Of a stretch of DNA of 64,000 bases, positions 48,356-59,940 are shown in pieces. Source of the DNA: Coix lacryma-jobi var. lacryma-jobi (lineage: Eukaryota > Streptophyta > Magnoliopsida > Poales > Poaceae); the NCBI GenBank assembly GCA_009763385.1, contig CM019824.1, positions 178,664,725 to 178,728,724 on the forward strand, in the 5' to 3' direction. The notes below the pieces were generated by a model, which searched no databases, was not told where the DNA came from, and worked only from the letters and a program-made list of their open reading frames with translations. The position numbers were made by a program, and so were the translations under genes. Every line of letters starts with the position of its first letter. Position 1 is the stretch's first letter.

Positions 48356-48992
48356 TCTAGAGGCGAGAAAGGTCTAAGGAAGCAAAGCAGGTAGATAAGA
48401 GATGGAGATGGCTTGCTACCTGACGAACCGACGAAACAACCCAAGACGAGGGGAGACACTGACGTTCCGACACCCACACGTCACACCAAGGCAGTCTGCA
48501 AGGGATTGGAGGTGAAACGAGGGACAAAAACAGCGGGAACGGCCTTTGGGACAATTCGTCGAACAGTTAGTGAGCATAGGAGATGGGAGTGGGGGAAGAA
48601 GCTCACTGTTGAAGCGCTAACGACCGGAGAGGAAGTCGCCGGAGAAGAAGAAGGGCTCGAGGACGAGGGAGGAACTCCGGCGAGGTGGGCTCGGTCGTCG
48701 GCGAGGAGCTCCGGGGAGGGGGCTCGAAGCTCCGGTGAGCGCGCGGGCGAGTGCGGGCTCGGGTGCCTGCGTGGCGAAGCAACGGCGGCCGTGAGGAGGG
48801 GCACTGCAAACGGCGGCGAGGGCGCGGCGGAGCGGCGGCGCGGCGAGGGACGCAGGGTGAAGAGGACGCCGGCTAGGGTTAGGGTGGGGACGGGCGCGAG
48901 CGACGGGCGTGGACGCGAGGAGGAAGAAGAGGGCGGGAATGACGGGTGGGACCGGATAGCCAGTGAGAAGGTTCTAAAACGCCGCGAAAGGA

Positions 48993-49213
48993 GCATCGGA
49001 CGCGCCGATGAAATAATATCGGACGCGCCGATGCCTGTCCAGAGAGTTTCAAAACGACCAAAAATACATCGGACGCGTCCTTTGCCTAGGCGATGAAGCC
49101 TCAGACGCTCCGATGATGATACATCGGACGCAACGCCAACACTGTTTCAGCTGGGGCTGTATACAGTGGGGGGCATCGGACGCTGGAGCCAGCGTCCGAT
49201 GCAGCGTCCGATG
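48993..49213. repeat. Internal cluster of CATCGGACGC palindromes
   Basis: At least five copies of CATCGGACGC or its complement, including one perfect 13-base stem with a two-base loop at 49174-49201. This is the motif that fills the U3 of the element's LTRs, but here it lies between pol and the env-like ORF. Confidence 0.88.
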
Positions 49214-49749
49214 CTGCATAATGGCTTGTTTCGAAGATCTCCGTTGCGGCTCCCTCTCCCAACCAAGTTCCAACTCAAATAAGAGGCAAATAAACACCAG
49301 TTGGAACCTAGCATGAGAATCCTCGCATAACCCCTCAATTTGATAAGTATTTTGCCATAGGCTACATATCATTTTTAGAGAAAATAGGCAATAAATCCCG
49401 AGGAGACAACATGTGGCCACCAAAACTAGGGGTCTCAACCATTAGGAGCCTCAAATGCTCCCCCTAGCGGTGGACGAACACAGCGGTTGCTCAAAGCATA
49501 ACCGAAAAGAAACGACAAAACAACAAACATGCATATGCAATGCATTACGAAATTTGAATCTAGGTTGCTTGTCAAGTTTGCTCATGGGTAAGCTTCTTCA
49601 CACGCTTTTTAGGGTGGTTATCTTAACCACGTCTGACAAGCCTATGTGCATAGCATAATTTAAACATGGCATATGATACAATACAATGCAAAGACAACCC
49701 CCTTTCACCTTTTGACAAAGTTACTTAGATCAAGCACATTAAGCTCACT

Positions 49750-51939
49750 TCACAATCTACAAAGAGTGTTTTCATCTAGGGGTTTTGTGAAGATATCCGC
49801 CAATTGATCTTCGGTTCTAACTCCCTCTAAGGATATGTCTTTCTTGGAAACATGATCTCTAAGAAAGTGATGGCGAATATCTATGTGCTTTGTGCGAGTG
49901 TGTTGAACCGGGTTATTAGCAAGCTTAACCGCGCTCTCATTGTCACACAACAAAGGTACCCTTTCTAGAACTACACCATAGTCTAAAAGGGTTTATTTCA
50001 TATAAAGGATTTGTGCACAACAAGCACCCGCGGCTATGTATTCCGCCTCGGCGGTAGACAAGGCTACACTATTTTGCTTCTTTGAACTCCATGAAACTAG
50101 TGATCTCCCAAACAAATGGCACCCTTCGGATGTGCTCTTTCTATCTACTTTGCAACCCGCGTAATCCGAATCGGAATACCCAACGAGTTGGAAGTTAGCT
50201 CCTTTGGGATACCAAAGGCCAATGCTTGGGGTGTGCTTTAGGTACCTAAGGATTCTCTTCACCGCTATGAGATGTGATTCCCTAGGATCGGCTTGAAAGC
50301 GAGCACACATGCACTCACTGAACATGATATCGGGCCTAGATGCGGTCAAATATAACAAGCTACCAATCATAGAACGGTAGAGAGTTTGGTCAACCGGGTT
50401 ACCTCCCACATCTAGGTCGAGATGTCCATTTGTTGGCATTGGAGTCTTGATAGGCTTGCAATCATCCATGTTGAAGCGCTTGAGGAGGTCTTTTGTATAC
50501 TTCTCTTGAGATATGAAAGTCCCCTCCTTCAATTGCTTGACTTGGAAGCCTAGGAAGAATGTGAGCTCTCCAATCATGGACATTTCGAACTCCTTCGACA
50601 TTAAGTCACCAAATTCCTTGCAATAGGCCTCATTTGTTGACCCGAAGATGATATCATCAACGTAGACTTGACAAATGAAGATCTCTCCATCAAGCTTCTT
50701 GGTGAATAGTGTGGTGTCGACCTTCCCAATGGTGAAGCCCTTCTCAATGAGGAAGTCCCGGAGGTGCTCGTACCATGCTCTTGGGGCTTGCTTGAGCCCA
50801 TATAGCTCCTTGGACAACCTATAAACATGATTAGGATATCTAGGGTCTTCAAACTCGGGAGGTTGATCAACATAGACTAGTTCATTTATGAAGCCATTTA
50901 AAAATGCACTTTTCACATCCATTTGATATAATTTAATGTCATGATGTGATGCATATGCAAGGAGGATACGAATGGCTTCGAGTCTTGCAACCGGTGCAAA
51001 GGTCTCTCCAAAATCCAAACCTTCAACTTGAGAGAACCCCTTTGCAACTAGCCTTGCCTTGTTTCTAACAACCTTGCCTTGATCATCTTGCTTGTTCCTA
51101 AACACCCATTTTGTTCCAATGACTCTTGCGCCTTTGGGTCGCTCTTCAAGTGTCCAAACTTGGTTGCGGGTGAAGTTGTTTAGTTCTTCATGCATAGCAT
51201 TCACCCAATCCGGATCACCTAGAGCTTCATCTACAATGGTAGGCTCAACAAGAGACACAAAGGAGTGATGTTCAATAAATAAAGCAAGCTTTTGAGATCG
51301 AGTCATTACACCCCTTGTTGGACTCCCTATGATGAGATCTTGAGGATGAGCTTGTAGTAGAGCAGTAGTTCTTTGATCAACCACTTGAGGGGCCGCTTGT
51401 GGAGCATCAACATCTTGAGCTTGTACCACCATTTGATCATGGGAGACATGAGTATCTTCAAATGGATCCCTCCCATCTTTGTCATCAACATGTGGTACAT
51501 TGGATGAGGATGGCCTGTCAATGACTTGCACATCATCATCATCATCTTTAGGCTTGATGGCTCCAACCGACATGTTCTTCATTGCTTCCCTCAATGGTTC
51601 ATCACCTACATCATCAAGATTTTCATGCTCTCCTTGAGAGCCATTAGATTCATCGAATTCCACATCATATGTTTCTTCTACCATCCCGGTGGCATGGTTG
51701 AATACTCGATATGCTTTGGACTTCAATGAGTAACCAACAAGAAAACCAATATCACATCGGCGTTGAAACTTCCCTAGGTGTTGGCGCTTCTTGTAGATGT
51801 AGCATTTGCACCCAAACACTCTAAAGAATGATATATCCGGCTTCTTGTTGTTGAGTAGCTCATAGGGGGTCTTTCCAAGGAGACGTTGGGGAACAACCGG
51901 TTTGATGCATAACAAGCGGTGTTGATTGCTTCCGCCCAA
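49750..51939 (-). pseudogene. Pol: integrase C-terminal part, reverse transcriptase and RNase H
   Basis: The frame is open for 648 codons (51939-49993) and, after a stop at 49993-49995, for a further 67 codons to 49750. It contains the integrase tail (FFRVFGCKCYIYKKR), the copia reverse transcriptase with the catalytic VYVDDIIFGS, and RNase H with ALSTAEAEYIAA and, beyond the stop, DNESAVKLANN. The stop therefore cuts RNase H between its conserved parts. A further stop closes the frame at 49750. These are breaks in an endogenous retrotransposon. Confidence 0.9.
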
Positions 51940-52035
51940 AATCTTTCCGGTGTAGTGTACTCATCTAACATAGTCCTTGCTAGGGTGATTAGTGTCCGAT
52001 TCTTCCTCTCAACTACCCCATTTTGTTGTGGTGTG
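51774..52035 (-). pseudogene. Pol: integrase core, part after the nested LTR
   Basis: The frame resumes directly beyond the solo LTR with TPQQNGVVERKNRT, which carries the third catalytic acidic residue of the integrase, and continues into ERFWAEAINTACYASNR. A change of frame near 51900 links it to the next segment. Confidence 0.85.
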
Positions 52036-54011
52036 TGTTGATGGTCCTTAAACACCTGTATTACCATCAACATTTTACCCTAAAGTTCACCAAAAAGGCA
52101 TGAAATGTAGTCAAATAGGTTTCAAACTAACCAAATTCCACATGTCCATAGATTTTTATTTGAATGCAGGATTTGGACCAAATTTGGAGAATGGACCCAC
52201 CAGGAGACGAGCCCACTCACCAGGACCCATTTGGGCCCGAGTGGGGTGGCGCCCGCCACCCAAATGTGGCGCCCGCCACATGGAGAGGCCCAACTCTCCC
52301 CCTTTGCCACGTCATTGATCCGTGTGACCATCCCAAGGCCAAATGTTGGCCCTTGGTCACTAGGTCAGTGGCATCGGACGGCTCAGGAGTGAGTGGCGTG
52401 GATCAAGGCCGAATGGCGGTTACTTGGACATGCAACCGACCTACCAACCGCCTCTCCGGAGCTCCTGGATGCCGTTGAAGCCAAGGTGGTGCATCCAACG
52501 GTGATGGAGGTGGCGGCCGCCACCTAGGGCTGGCGCCCGCCACTAGGGTTAGCCTTAGGTCGGTTGGCTGCCCCCTATAAGTACCCCCCTCACTCCTCAA
52601 GACTATAAATACCCCCCTGGTGGCACCACTTCATTTGTACCATCCAGTACCATCCCGTACCATCCTATACCACACCAAGAAGCAACACAAGCAAGGCTAG
52701 AGCCAGAGAGCTAATGGCTTAGGGTTTAGCCAAGCTTAGGCAAGTAGGTAGCTAGTAGAGCAAGACATCTTTGCCCTCGCGGAAGCGCTGCTCAAGGCTT
52801 AGCTCAAGAGTAGAGGCTTGCGAGTGATCGGTCCTGGAGCTGGGAAGAGTCTTCCTTCATCTCCAGTTCAGGTTTTGCTCTTGTTACTCAAGCACTTTGC
52901 TATATTCTATTATTTCAAGTATTACTTTATTCTACTTATCAGTATTGAGTGGTATACTTGATTGATTGCTTGAGTGCCTAGCTATCCTACAGATCAATTC
53001 ACTTAGCCATAGTAGTTAATCTCTAGTGAGCTTAGTGTTTGATCTTTGCCAATAGGTTGCTTAGTTAGTTTAGTGTTTATCTTATTAAGTCAAGTATTTG
53101 CTCTGACGTCCGCAAGGGTGTCTCTATTCAAAGCTAGGGTAGAGATAGTTAGAATATAGTTAAGCGTGGTGCTTAGTTATAGACTTACCTTCAGATACGG
53201 CTGGACCCCCGGATAGCTGTGGTAGCAAGCAGGTGGTGACAGCCCTGTGCGCCTTGAATTCCACCACGTAGTTGGCCCAGTTTAACAGTAAGGCTCGTTG
53301 TGCTAGCGTTCAACCTAAGTCAGTGGTAAAGGCTAGTACGCCTCGATACTTGATAAGATAGGAATAAAACTATACTTAACTAGGTTGCTTTATTGACATT
53401 TGCCTATCTTGCTTCGTAGTTATCTTGCTCTGTGGTTATCTAGGAGTAGTTATTAGTTAGTAGTTAGTTATCTTTAGTTACCCTTAGTTACCCCACAACT
53501 ACCTATCCATCCACATTACCTTAGCCATCCATTTCATCCTTACCTATCCATCCACATATTCTTTCTAGCCTTCCATCCCCTCTTTTCCCTTCTCTCCTTT
53601 TCCCATTTCTCTTTTCTTCGACTCTCATCCCCTCCTTGACTCGACTCATACACCACCCTATCCTTCCCTTGGGATCAAATAAATTGACACCTGGTACTCC
53701 TAGGCGAAGTGCTACTACGATAGTTCTATGCGCTTGCAGAATCTCCTCCTAGTAGATTGCATTCTCTCTAGCTAGCTCCTACTAGTGTCGGGATTGACAA
53801 CCTCGCTTGACATTAGTAGATAGCTGCTTTAGCTCCACTCCTTTAGGTATAGTGACTGGACTTGCTTCAAGCACTTCTGACACCGTTGCCAGGAATAGAT
53901 TCCATAGTCTACTCCTAGTAACGACGTTGGCTAGTGTCAACAAGCACTTCTGGGCCGTTACCGGGGATAGTTGCCTAGCTCTATCTTTAGTGAAGCTAAG
54001 AACTACCAACA
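52036..54011 (+). mobile_element. Solo LTR nested in integrase
   Basis: 1976 bp beginning TGTTGATGGTCC and ending ACTACCAACA, flanked by GTGTG on both sides (52031-52035, 54012-54016). When the block and one GTGTG are left out of account, the integrase frame on both sides is continuous. A TATAAAT box is at 52604-52610, in plus orientation. There is no internal coding region or primer site beside it, so it is read as one LTR left after recombination between two. The parent family is not determined; Ty3-type is likely from length and style. Confidence 0.9.
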
Positions 54012-54411
54012 GTGTGTAGGTTGCGGAGACTTCATGCTTGATCCCAACTTCATCACAATATTCCTCAATGTGGGTGTTGTCGAACTCTCTTCCATTGTCA
54101 CTCCTTATCTTCTTGATTTTCAAGTCAAACTCATTTTGGGCTCTCTTGGCAAACTTCTTGAATGAAGGGGTTGCTTCGGATTTGTCATGAAGAAAGAATA
54201 CCCAAGTGTATCTTGAATAGTCATCAACAATCACTAGGCAATAGAGATTTCCACCCAAGCTAGCATATGTTGTTGCCCCAAATAGATCCATGTGAAGTAG
54301 CTCTAACTCTCTTGATGTTGATACAAAGGCTTTGGTTGGATGAGTGTTAGCAACTTGCTTGCCGGCTTGACATGCACTACACAATTTGTCCTCAAATTTG
54401 ACATCCTTCAA
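54012..54411 (-). pseudogene. Pol: integrase, part before the nested LTR
   Basis: It begins with the end of the zinc-binding region (LCSACQAGKQ) and contains the first two catalytic acidic positions, in LHMDLFG and IRSDNGREF. The frame is intact up to the GTGTG target and then runs into the solo LTR. Confidence 0.88.
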
Positions 54412-54908
54412 GCCCTAACCAAATCCTTCTTCAATAGCTTGTTGAGAGTGTTCATTCCAACATGTGCCAACCTTCTATGCCATAGCCAACCAAGTGATTG
54501 TTTAGTGAACAAACATGTCTTCAAGTTTGCATCTTCAGAGGAGAAATCCACTAGATAGAGATTGTTGTATCTAAAGCCCTTGAATATAACTTGTGTATCA
54601 TCTTTCTTGGTCACAACCACTTCCTTGTCGGTGAACAAACATTGAAAGCCAAGATCACATAGTTGCCCAACGGATAGCAAGTTGAAGCTCAATGATGCAA
54701 CTAGAAGTACATTGGAGATAATATGATCATTTGATATAGCCACTTTGCCCAATCCCTTGACATTGCCCTTTGAATTATCACCAAATGTTATCTTTTCTTG
54801 GTCATCGACATTCTCTTCTAGTGAGGTGAACATCCGGGGATCGCCGGTCATATGCTGAGTGCAACCACTATCAATTACCCAATGAGATCCACCGGTCTTG
54901 TAGTTCAC
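54408..54908 (-). pseudogene. Pol: protease and pre-integrase segment
   Basis: The segment HWVIDSGCTQHM carries the aspartic protease D-S-G triad. LWHRRLAHVG near the end is the pre-integrase zinc motif with its histidines. A one-base frame change near 54411 separates it from the integrase, and a frame change near 54940 with a stop separates it from gag. Confidence 0.87.
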
Positions 54909-54924
54909 CTACACACACAAGAAA

Positions 54925-55116
54925 TCAAGCTTGAGCTTTTGGGACCCAAACTTGTTGAGGTCCCTTAACCTTCTCTACTAGTGACTTTGCAACCCAAATT
55001 TGCTTTGGCCTATTCTTGTTAGGAGGCCCCATGAACATGACTTTCATCTTGCCACTAGAGTCTTGTCTAAGCATGTAGTGAGCATTGAAAGCAAAGGGCC
55101 TAGCATGCTTGGGCAA
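54925..55116 (-). pseudogene. Gag C-terminal tail / gag-pol junction
   Basis: It is in the same frame as gag, separated from it by the stop at 55156-55158, which falls inside a second CCHC zinc knuckle. It ends at 54925, where the reading frame changes into the protease segment. Whether that change was once a programmed shift or is decay cannot be told. Confidence 0.75.
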
Positions 55117-55155
55117 GGGTGTAGGTTTAGGCTCTTCACAATCATGAGCAAAGTG

Positions 55156-57324
55156 TCATTCCTTTCCACACTCATAGCATCTTCCAATCTTCTTCTTCTT
55201 TGGCTTGGTGATGCTCTTGCGTTGCTTCATCTTCTCTTCAAGGAAGCCAATGCCATTTCTATTGGTCTTCATTACGGTGTTCATGAGAAGCTCACTTTGA
55301 AGACATTGACCCTTGGTGAATTTCTTCAACCCGGTGGTGAGGTGTTCCTTCTCTCTTTTGAGCTTGTTATTCTCTTGTTGGAGCTCTAATTGAGATGGTG
55401 TCATCTTGTAATCCCTCTCCATCTTCAATCTCTTGTTCTCTTCTTTTAGCATGTCTAGCTCAAGTGACATGCTATAGTCATCATCTTGGGTCTCAACAAT
55501 GACTTGCTTTGTGGTTGCAAGCTTCTCTAGATCAATCTTGAGCTTTGCATTCTCATTCTTGATCTTGACATAATCATCATAATGATCGGCCACAACCACA
55601 CTCTTGCCTTTGCCACTAGCTCTTTGCTTATCATGCTCACTAACCAAGTCCTCACAAGATGTTGCTATGTCACACTTAACAACAAGGTTAGGAGCATCAT
55701 GTGTCTCATGTGAAAGCATATCATAAGCAATGGTGAGAGCATCATAGTCAACTTTCACTTGAGTGTATTGTTCTTTGAGCAAAGCATAACTAGTAGTAAA
55801 GTCACTATGCATCTTATCAAGTTTTTCATTTTTAGCTTTGAGCTCCTTGTTAGAGGACTTGAGCTCCTTGATAGTGGATGACATAGTAGCAAGTTCATTC
55901 TTTAGCTCATCACTAGCATGTATAGCATGATCATATTTCTCAACAAGAGATTCATTTTCATCAACGAGCTTTTCATTTTTAGCTCTAGTCTTTCTTATGA
56001 TTTTAGAGTAATTGTTTAGCAATTTAACAAGCTCATCATAAGTAGGTGACTCAAATTCACCATCACTATCACTATCACTAGAGTCATCATCGCTTTGTAC
56101 CTTCCGGTCACCCTTGGCCATAAGGCATAGGTGTGTAGATGATGATGGCGACGGTGGTGGTGGTGGTGTAGAGGAGCCAATGACTAGAGCGGCCACCTTC
56201 TCCTTCTCATCATCACTATCTTCATTTGATGAGCCACCGGAGGAGTCAATGTCGGCGAGCCAATCACCAACAATGTAAGCCTTCCCACCTTTCTTGTGGT
56301 ATTGCTTCTTCTTCTTGCCATCCTTCTTGTAGTGGGGCTTTTCATCCTTCTTCTCATCTTCACTTGATGAGTCATACTTCTTGCCCTTGTTCTTGTTCTT
56401 GTAGCTCTCTTTCTTGGGCTTGGTGCATTGATGAGCAAGATGGCCAAGCTCACCGCAATTGTAGCAATCCATTTCAGAGATTGGCCTCCTCTTGCTACTT
56501 GTGAAGAACTTCTTCTTTCTTGAGTCAAAGTTGACTCCATTCTTGTGAAGCTTCTTCAACATCTTGGTGGTCCTTCTCACCATGAGAGCGATGTTGGAAT
56601 CATCCTCTTCATCACTTGAACTCTCATGATGCACCTCAATAGCCTTGGACTTGCCTTTCTTGTCATGGCTAGCTTTGAAGGCCAAGTCTTTCTTCTTGTC
56701 GGTGGAGGAGCCACCGCATGGTGTGATGTGCATGTACATCTCATGTGCATTGATCTTTCCGAAGATTTGAGTTGGTGTAGCGGTGGAAAGATCACCTTGA
56801 TGTAGCACCGTCACAATGTGTCCATACTTCTCAATTGGAAGGACACAAAGAATATTCCTCACAACATCGGATGGTTGCATTTGTGTGAGGCCAAGTCCAT
56901 TAAGTTCCTCTACAAGAACATTTAAGCGTGAGTACATTTCATTGGCACTTTCATTAGCATGCATATCAAAAGAATGAAGCTTTTGCATAACTAAATGATA
57001 TATCTCCTCACGCTCACTCTTGGTCCCCTCATGGAGAGCACAAATGTTATCCCATAGATCATGGGCATTCTTGTGGTTTCGGACGCGGTTAAACACATCC
57101 TTGCAAATGCCTCTAAAAAGAATGTTTTTGGCCTTTGCATTCCACTTCTCATTTTCTTCCTCATGTGGCGTGAGGCTAGTGCCCTCCTTGGGTTTGGGGA
57201 ACCCGGTTATGGCGGCATCGCGACATTTCACATCAACCGCTTCTAGGTACGACTCCATACGGATTTTCCAATATGGAAAGTTGTCTCCCTCGAACATGGA
57301 AGGTGGTCCATCACCTCCGGACAT
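55156..57324 (-). CDS. Gag polyprotein of the Sirevirus-type element, truncated by a stop
   Basis: The ATG at 57324 starts a 722-codon frame. The N-terminal third is a copia-type gag (MSGGDGPPSMFEGDNFPYWK). A CCHC zinc knuckle, CYNCGELGHLAHQC, lies at residues 287-300, and Lys-rich and Ser/Asp-rich stretches and a long coiled coil (about 450-690) follow. The frame closes at 55156 within a second knuckle. The long coiled-coil extension is usual for Sirevirus gag proteins. Confidence 0.88.
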   Translation of the reverse strand: MSGGDGPPSMFEGDNFPYWKIRMESYLEAVDVKCRDAAITGFPKPKEGTSLTPHEEENEKWNAKAKNILFRGICKDVFNRVRNHKNAHDLWDNICALHEGTKSEREEIYHLVMQKLHSFDMHANESANEMYSRLNVLVEELNGLGLTQMQPSDVVRNILCVLPIEKYGHIVTVLHQGDLSTATPTQIFGKINAHEMYMHITPCGGSSTDKKKDLAFKASHDKKGKSKAIEVHHESSSDEEDDSNIALMVRRTTKMLKKLHKNGVNFDSRKKKFFTSSKRRPISEMDCYNCGELGHLAHQCTKPKKESYKNKNKGKKYDSSSEDEKKDEKPHYKKDGKKKKQYHKKGGKAYIVGDWLADIDSSGGSSNEDSDDEKEKVAALVIGSSTPPPPPSPSSSTHLCLMAKGDRKVQSDDDSSDSDSDGEFESPTYDELVKLLNNYSKIIRKTRAKNEKLVDENESLVEKYDHAIHASDELKNELATMSSTIKELKSSNKELKAKNEKLDKMHSDFTTSYALLKEQYTQVKVDYDALTIAYDMLSHETHDAPNLVVKCDIATSCEDLVSEHDKQRASGKGKSVVVADHYDDYVKIKNENAKLKIDLEKLATTKQVIVETQDDDYSMSLELDMLKEENKRLKMERDYKMTPSQLELQQENNKLKREKEHLTTGLKKFTKGQCLQSELLMNTVMKTNRNGIGFLEEKMKQRKSITKPKKKKIGRCYECGKE

Positions 57325-57360
57325 CTTAACTCTAGGCGGTTTAGCCTAAATCGTGAGCAC

Positions 57361-57374
57361 GAGGCTCCGATACC
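57361..57374 (-). promoter_or_regulatory. Primer binding site
   Basis: Two bases after the 5' LTR, the minus strand reads TGGTATCGGAGCCT. It matches the 3' end of initiator methionine tRNA with one difference; that tRNA is the usual primer of copia elements. Confidence 0.88.
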
Positions 57375-57376
57375 AA

Positions 57377-58883
57377 TTGAAAGGATCAAGATGCCTAAGA
57401 GGGGGGGTGAATTGGGCTTTTCTAAAACTTCTTGCAAGAATAAAACCTATCAAGCCCCAATTAACCCCCTAGTGCCTAGAAGTGTGTTTCTCTTTATTCT
57501 ACCGCACAAAAGATCAAGTCTATGCCACTCCTACTCTAGCAAAGCAATCCAATAGAGAATGAACAACACGTAGAAATGTGGAATTGAATTGCTTGAAAGT
57601 AAATGCATAAGTAAAAGAGTAGAGATGACTCGACGATCTTTTTGCCGAGGTATCGAGGTGTCGGCACACCCCCTAGTCCTCGTTGGAGCACCCGCACAAG
57701 GGTATCGCTCCCCTTGATCCGCGCAAGGATCAAGTGCTCACTACGAGCTGGTTCTTCACCGCTCCGGCCCGGTGAATCGCTCACTACCGGTCACAAGCTT
57801 GCTTGGGTCATCCACAATGCCACCGGATGCTCTCCAAGCTTCACGATCGCCACCAAGCCGTCTAGGTGATGCCGATCACCAAGAGTAACAAGCTAGAACT
57901 CTCACTTGACCAACACAAGGCCAAAGAGATGGATGGATGCACACTTGCTACTCAATTCTCACTAGGAGGTGTCTAATTCTCACAATTAGCAATTCACTCA
58001 ACCTCACTAGGGCTCTTGCACTTACTCACACTCACAATGTGTTTCTCAGCAGATGGAAGTGGCAAGAACACTCAAATGGATGGAGGGAAGGAAGTATATA
58101 TACTCCCCCAACCGGCCATCCAAAAACAACTCAAGTTAGGGTTTCTGCGGGGTCATCGGACGCTCCGATGCCTGGCATCGGACGCGCCGATGACCTCGAC
58201 CAACGGTCGACTGTACCCTCTTGTCAGACCTGTTAAAGTGACATCGGACGCGTCCGATGTGGATTTACCCTCTCTGGAACCTCTCTGCATGGCCATCGGA
58301 CGCTGGTCCTCAGCGTCCGATGCGGCCCTCAGTTCACGCGCACGTGAACAGTGGTACGGGCGCGTCCGATGTAAACACATCGGCGCGTCCGATGCCATGC
58401 ATCAGACTAAACCCTAGTCGGGGTGAGCATCGGAGCGTCCGATGCCCATAACAGGGGCAGACTCAACTCGGATCGCGACGCGGCCAAAACGACTTTTGAT
58501 CCTCTCGACTTAAGGCATCTCTCTGAGCTACCTAGGGCTATGAAATAACAAGTGTGCACCACACCTACCTCAATAGACTCATCTAGGTCAAACTACTGAT
58601 TCACGCTCCCCTTTATAGTACGGCCAAAGGAAAAACAAAGACCTAAGACTACCTAAGTGTCCTCCAACACCATATGACACTTAGCCTAGTCTACCACCGT
58701 CTTCGTCGTCCGTCCTTTGAAAACCGAAACGATATCCATCGCCAGGGGACATGAACTCCATGTGTCCGTATCGTCGCCATTACCGTGACCTAATTCAATC
58801 CTGTTTCTGCAAAACACACGTTAGTCACAGTAATCTTGTGTTTCATCCGATCACCGAAACCACTAGGGGCCAAGATGCGTTCA
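57377..58883 (-). repeat. 5' LTR
   Basis: 1507 bp. The TATA box TATATATA is at 58095-58102. Upstream of it on the minus strand lies the palindrome cluster 58150-58445, including the perfect 20-base palindrome ACATCGGACGCGTCCGATGT at 58241-58260. Confidence 0.95.
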
Positions 58884-59940
58884 AGGGTGCAGGGAAGAAC
58901 ACTAATAGGGATGAGTTGGGGCAGTGGGCTAGGAACTGAAGAGTTAGGATTGTGTCTTGTGCCTTAGCTGAATAATAATTCTTGGTGTCTACTGGATTAC
59001 TTGCCTAATTAACAAAAATAACATTTTGCACTCCCAATAAATTCTAGCCCCTCCTACCTTGTACATCTACAATCTCAGCCTCTCTTACCTTATATATATA
59101 TATAACTAAAATTTCAACAGAATACTGTAGGGATTTCATGTAGTCGGTAGTGGTAGGAGGGGCTCGAGCCCCTCCCGCCCCACCGCTAGCTACGTCCCTG
59201 ATTGTCAAATATTGTAGACTTTGTCTGGATGCTGTCGGCTTCATCAATCTACATGTGTTGGCATGGATTTTAGTGAAATTTTAAGATCTTATTTGATTAT
59301 ACATAAATATATATCAATTCATGTGGTTTGAACCCGAACAATAATTCCCAAACAAGGCCGTAGTGTAGGTGTGAATGCGAACGAACAGGTGGTGGGTGAC
59401 GAGTAGCAGCTTAATTATATACAAAGGTTAAATGAAAAATCAAGACGTCTTTTTTTTCTATAACGAAATCAATTAAGGCGATTGAATTTTGAGCTCCGTC
59501 CTGTCCGGTGGTACTGCAAGTGAAGTGCTAGTAAGAGCGTCCACAGTGGGAGTGTCTAAGGCGTGTCTATAATAAATGTAACGATGACACCAGGTTCTAT
59601 ACACTGTGAACCTCGGTCTATAAAGAACCTGATTCGATACATTCACCTCCTTTGTCTATACATTGGTGGTAAATTATTAGGTGGTGTCTTATCATCGTGC
59701 GACTTAGCTGAAGACATACCCTGTGTCTATGCGGGTCCTCTAAGGTCTCTCGATCGTGGGAGACAGGGCGGGCCCACGGGCAGCGACGCGGCAGCTGATC
59801 CCGTCCACACTGACAGTGGACAGTCAGGGAAGACATCACACATGGATTGGACGATCCGTTTCCGATTGCTGAAAGCAGCAGCATGCAATTGGAGATGGAT
59901 GATGAACTGTGATGGGGATGGATGGATCCTGGCGTCATAC

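Larger units (their letters stand above)
43689..58883 (-). mobile_element. Complete-length Sirevirus-type Ty1/copia retrotransposon, defective
   Basis: The 15.2-kb element reads on the minus strand: 5' LTR (58883-57377), primer site, gag, protease, integrase, reverse transcriptase/RNase H, env-like ORF, polypurine tract, 3' LTR (45208-43689). AGGGT flanks both ends (43684-43688, 58884-58888). Domain order places it in Ty1/copia; the late ORF, LTR palindromes and repeated polypurine tracts place it among Sireviruses. Coding breaks: a stop in gag at 55156-55158, frame changes near 54940, 54411 and 51900, a nested solo LTR in integrase, and stops near 49993 and 49750. It cannot be autonomous as it stands. 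Confidence 0.94.
43154..59200. mobile_element. Non-autonomous hAT element split by a retrotransposon
   Basis: The left end CAGGGACGAAACCAGG and the complement of the right end, CAGGGACGTAGCTAG, are hAT-type inverted ends. Both are flanked by the same eight bases, ATTGTCAA (43146-43153 and 59201-59208), the duplication length of hAT transposons. Without the retrotransposon and its duplicated target the element is 847 bp (43154-43688 plus 58889-59200). It has no transposase. Its body has an imperfect tandem duplication of about 100 bases containing AGGAACACTCTATAGGGA; the retrotransposon sits in the second copy. Confidence 0.9.
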
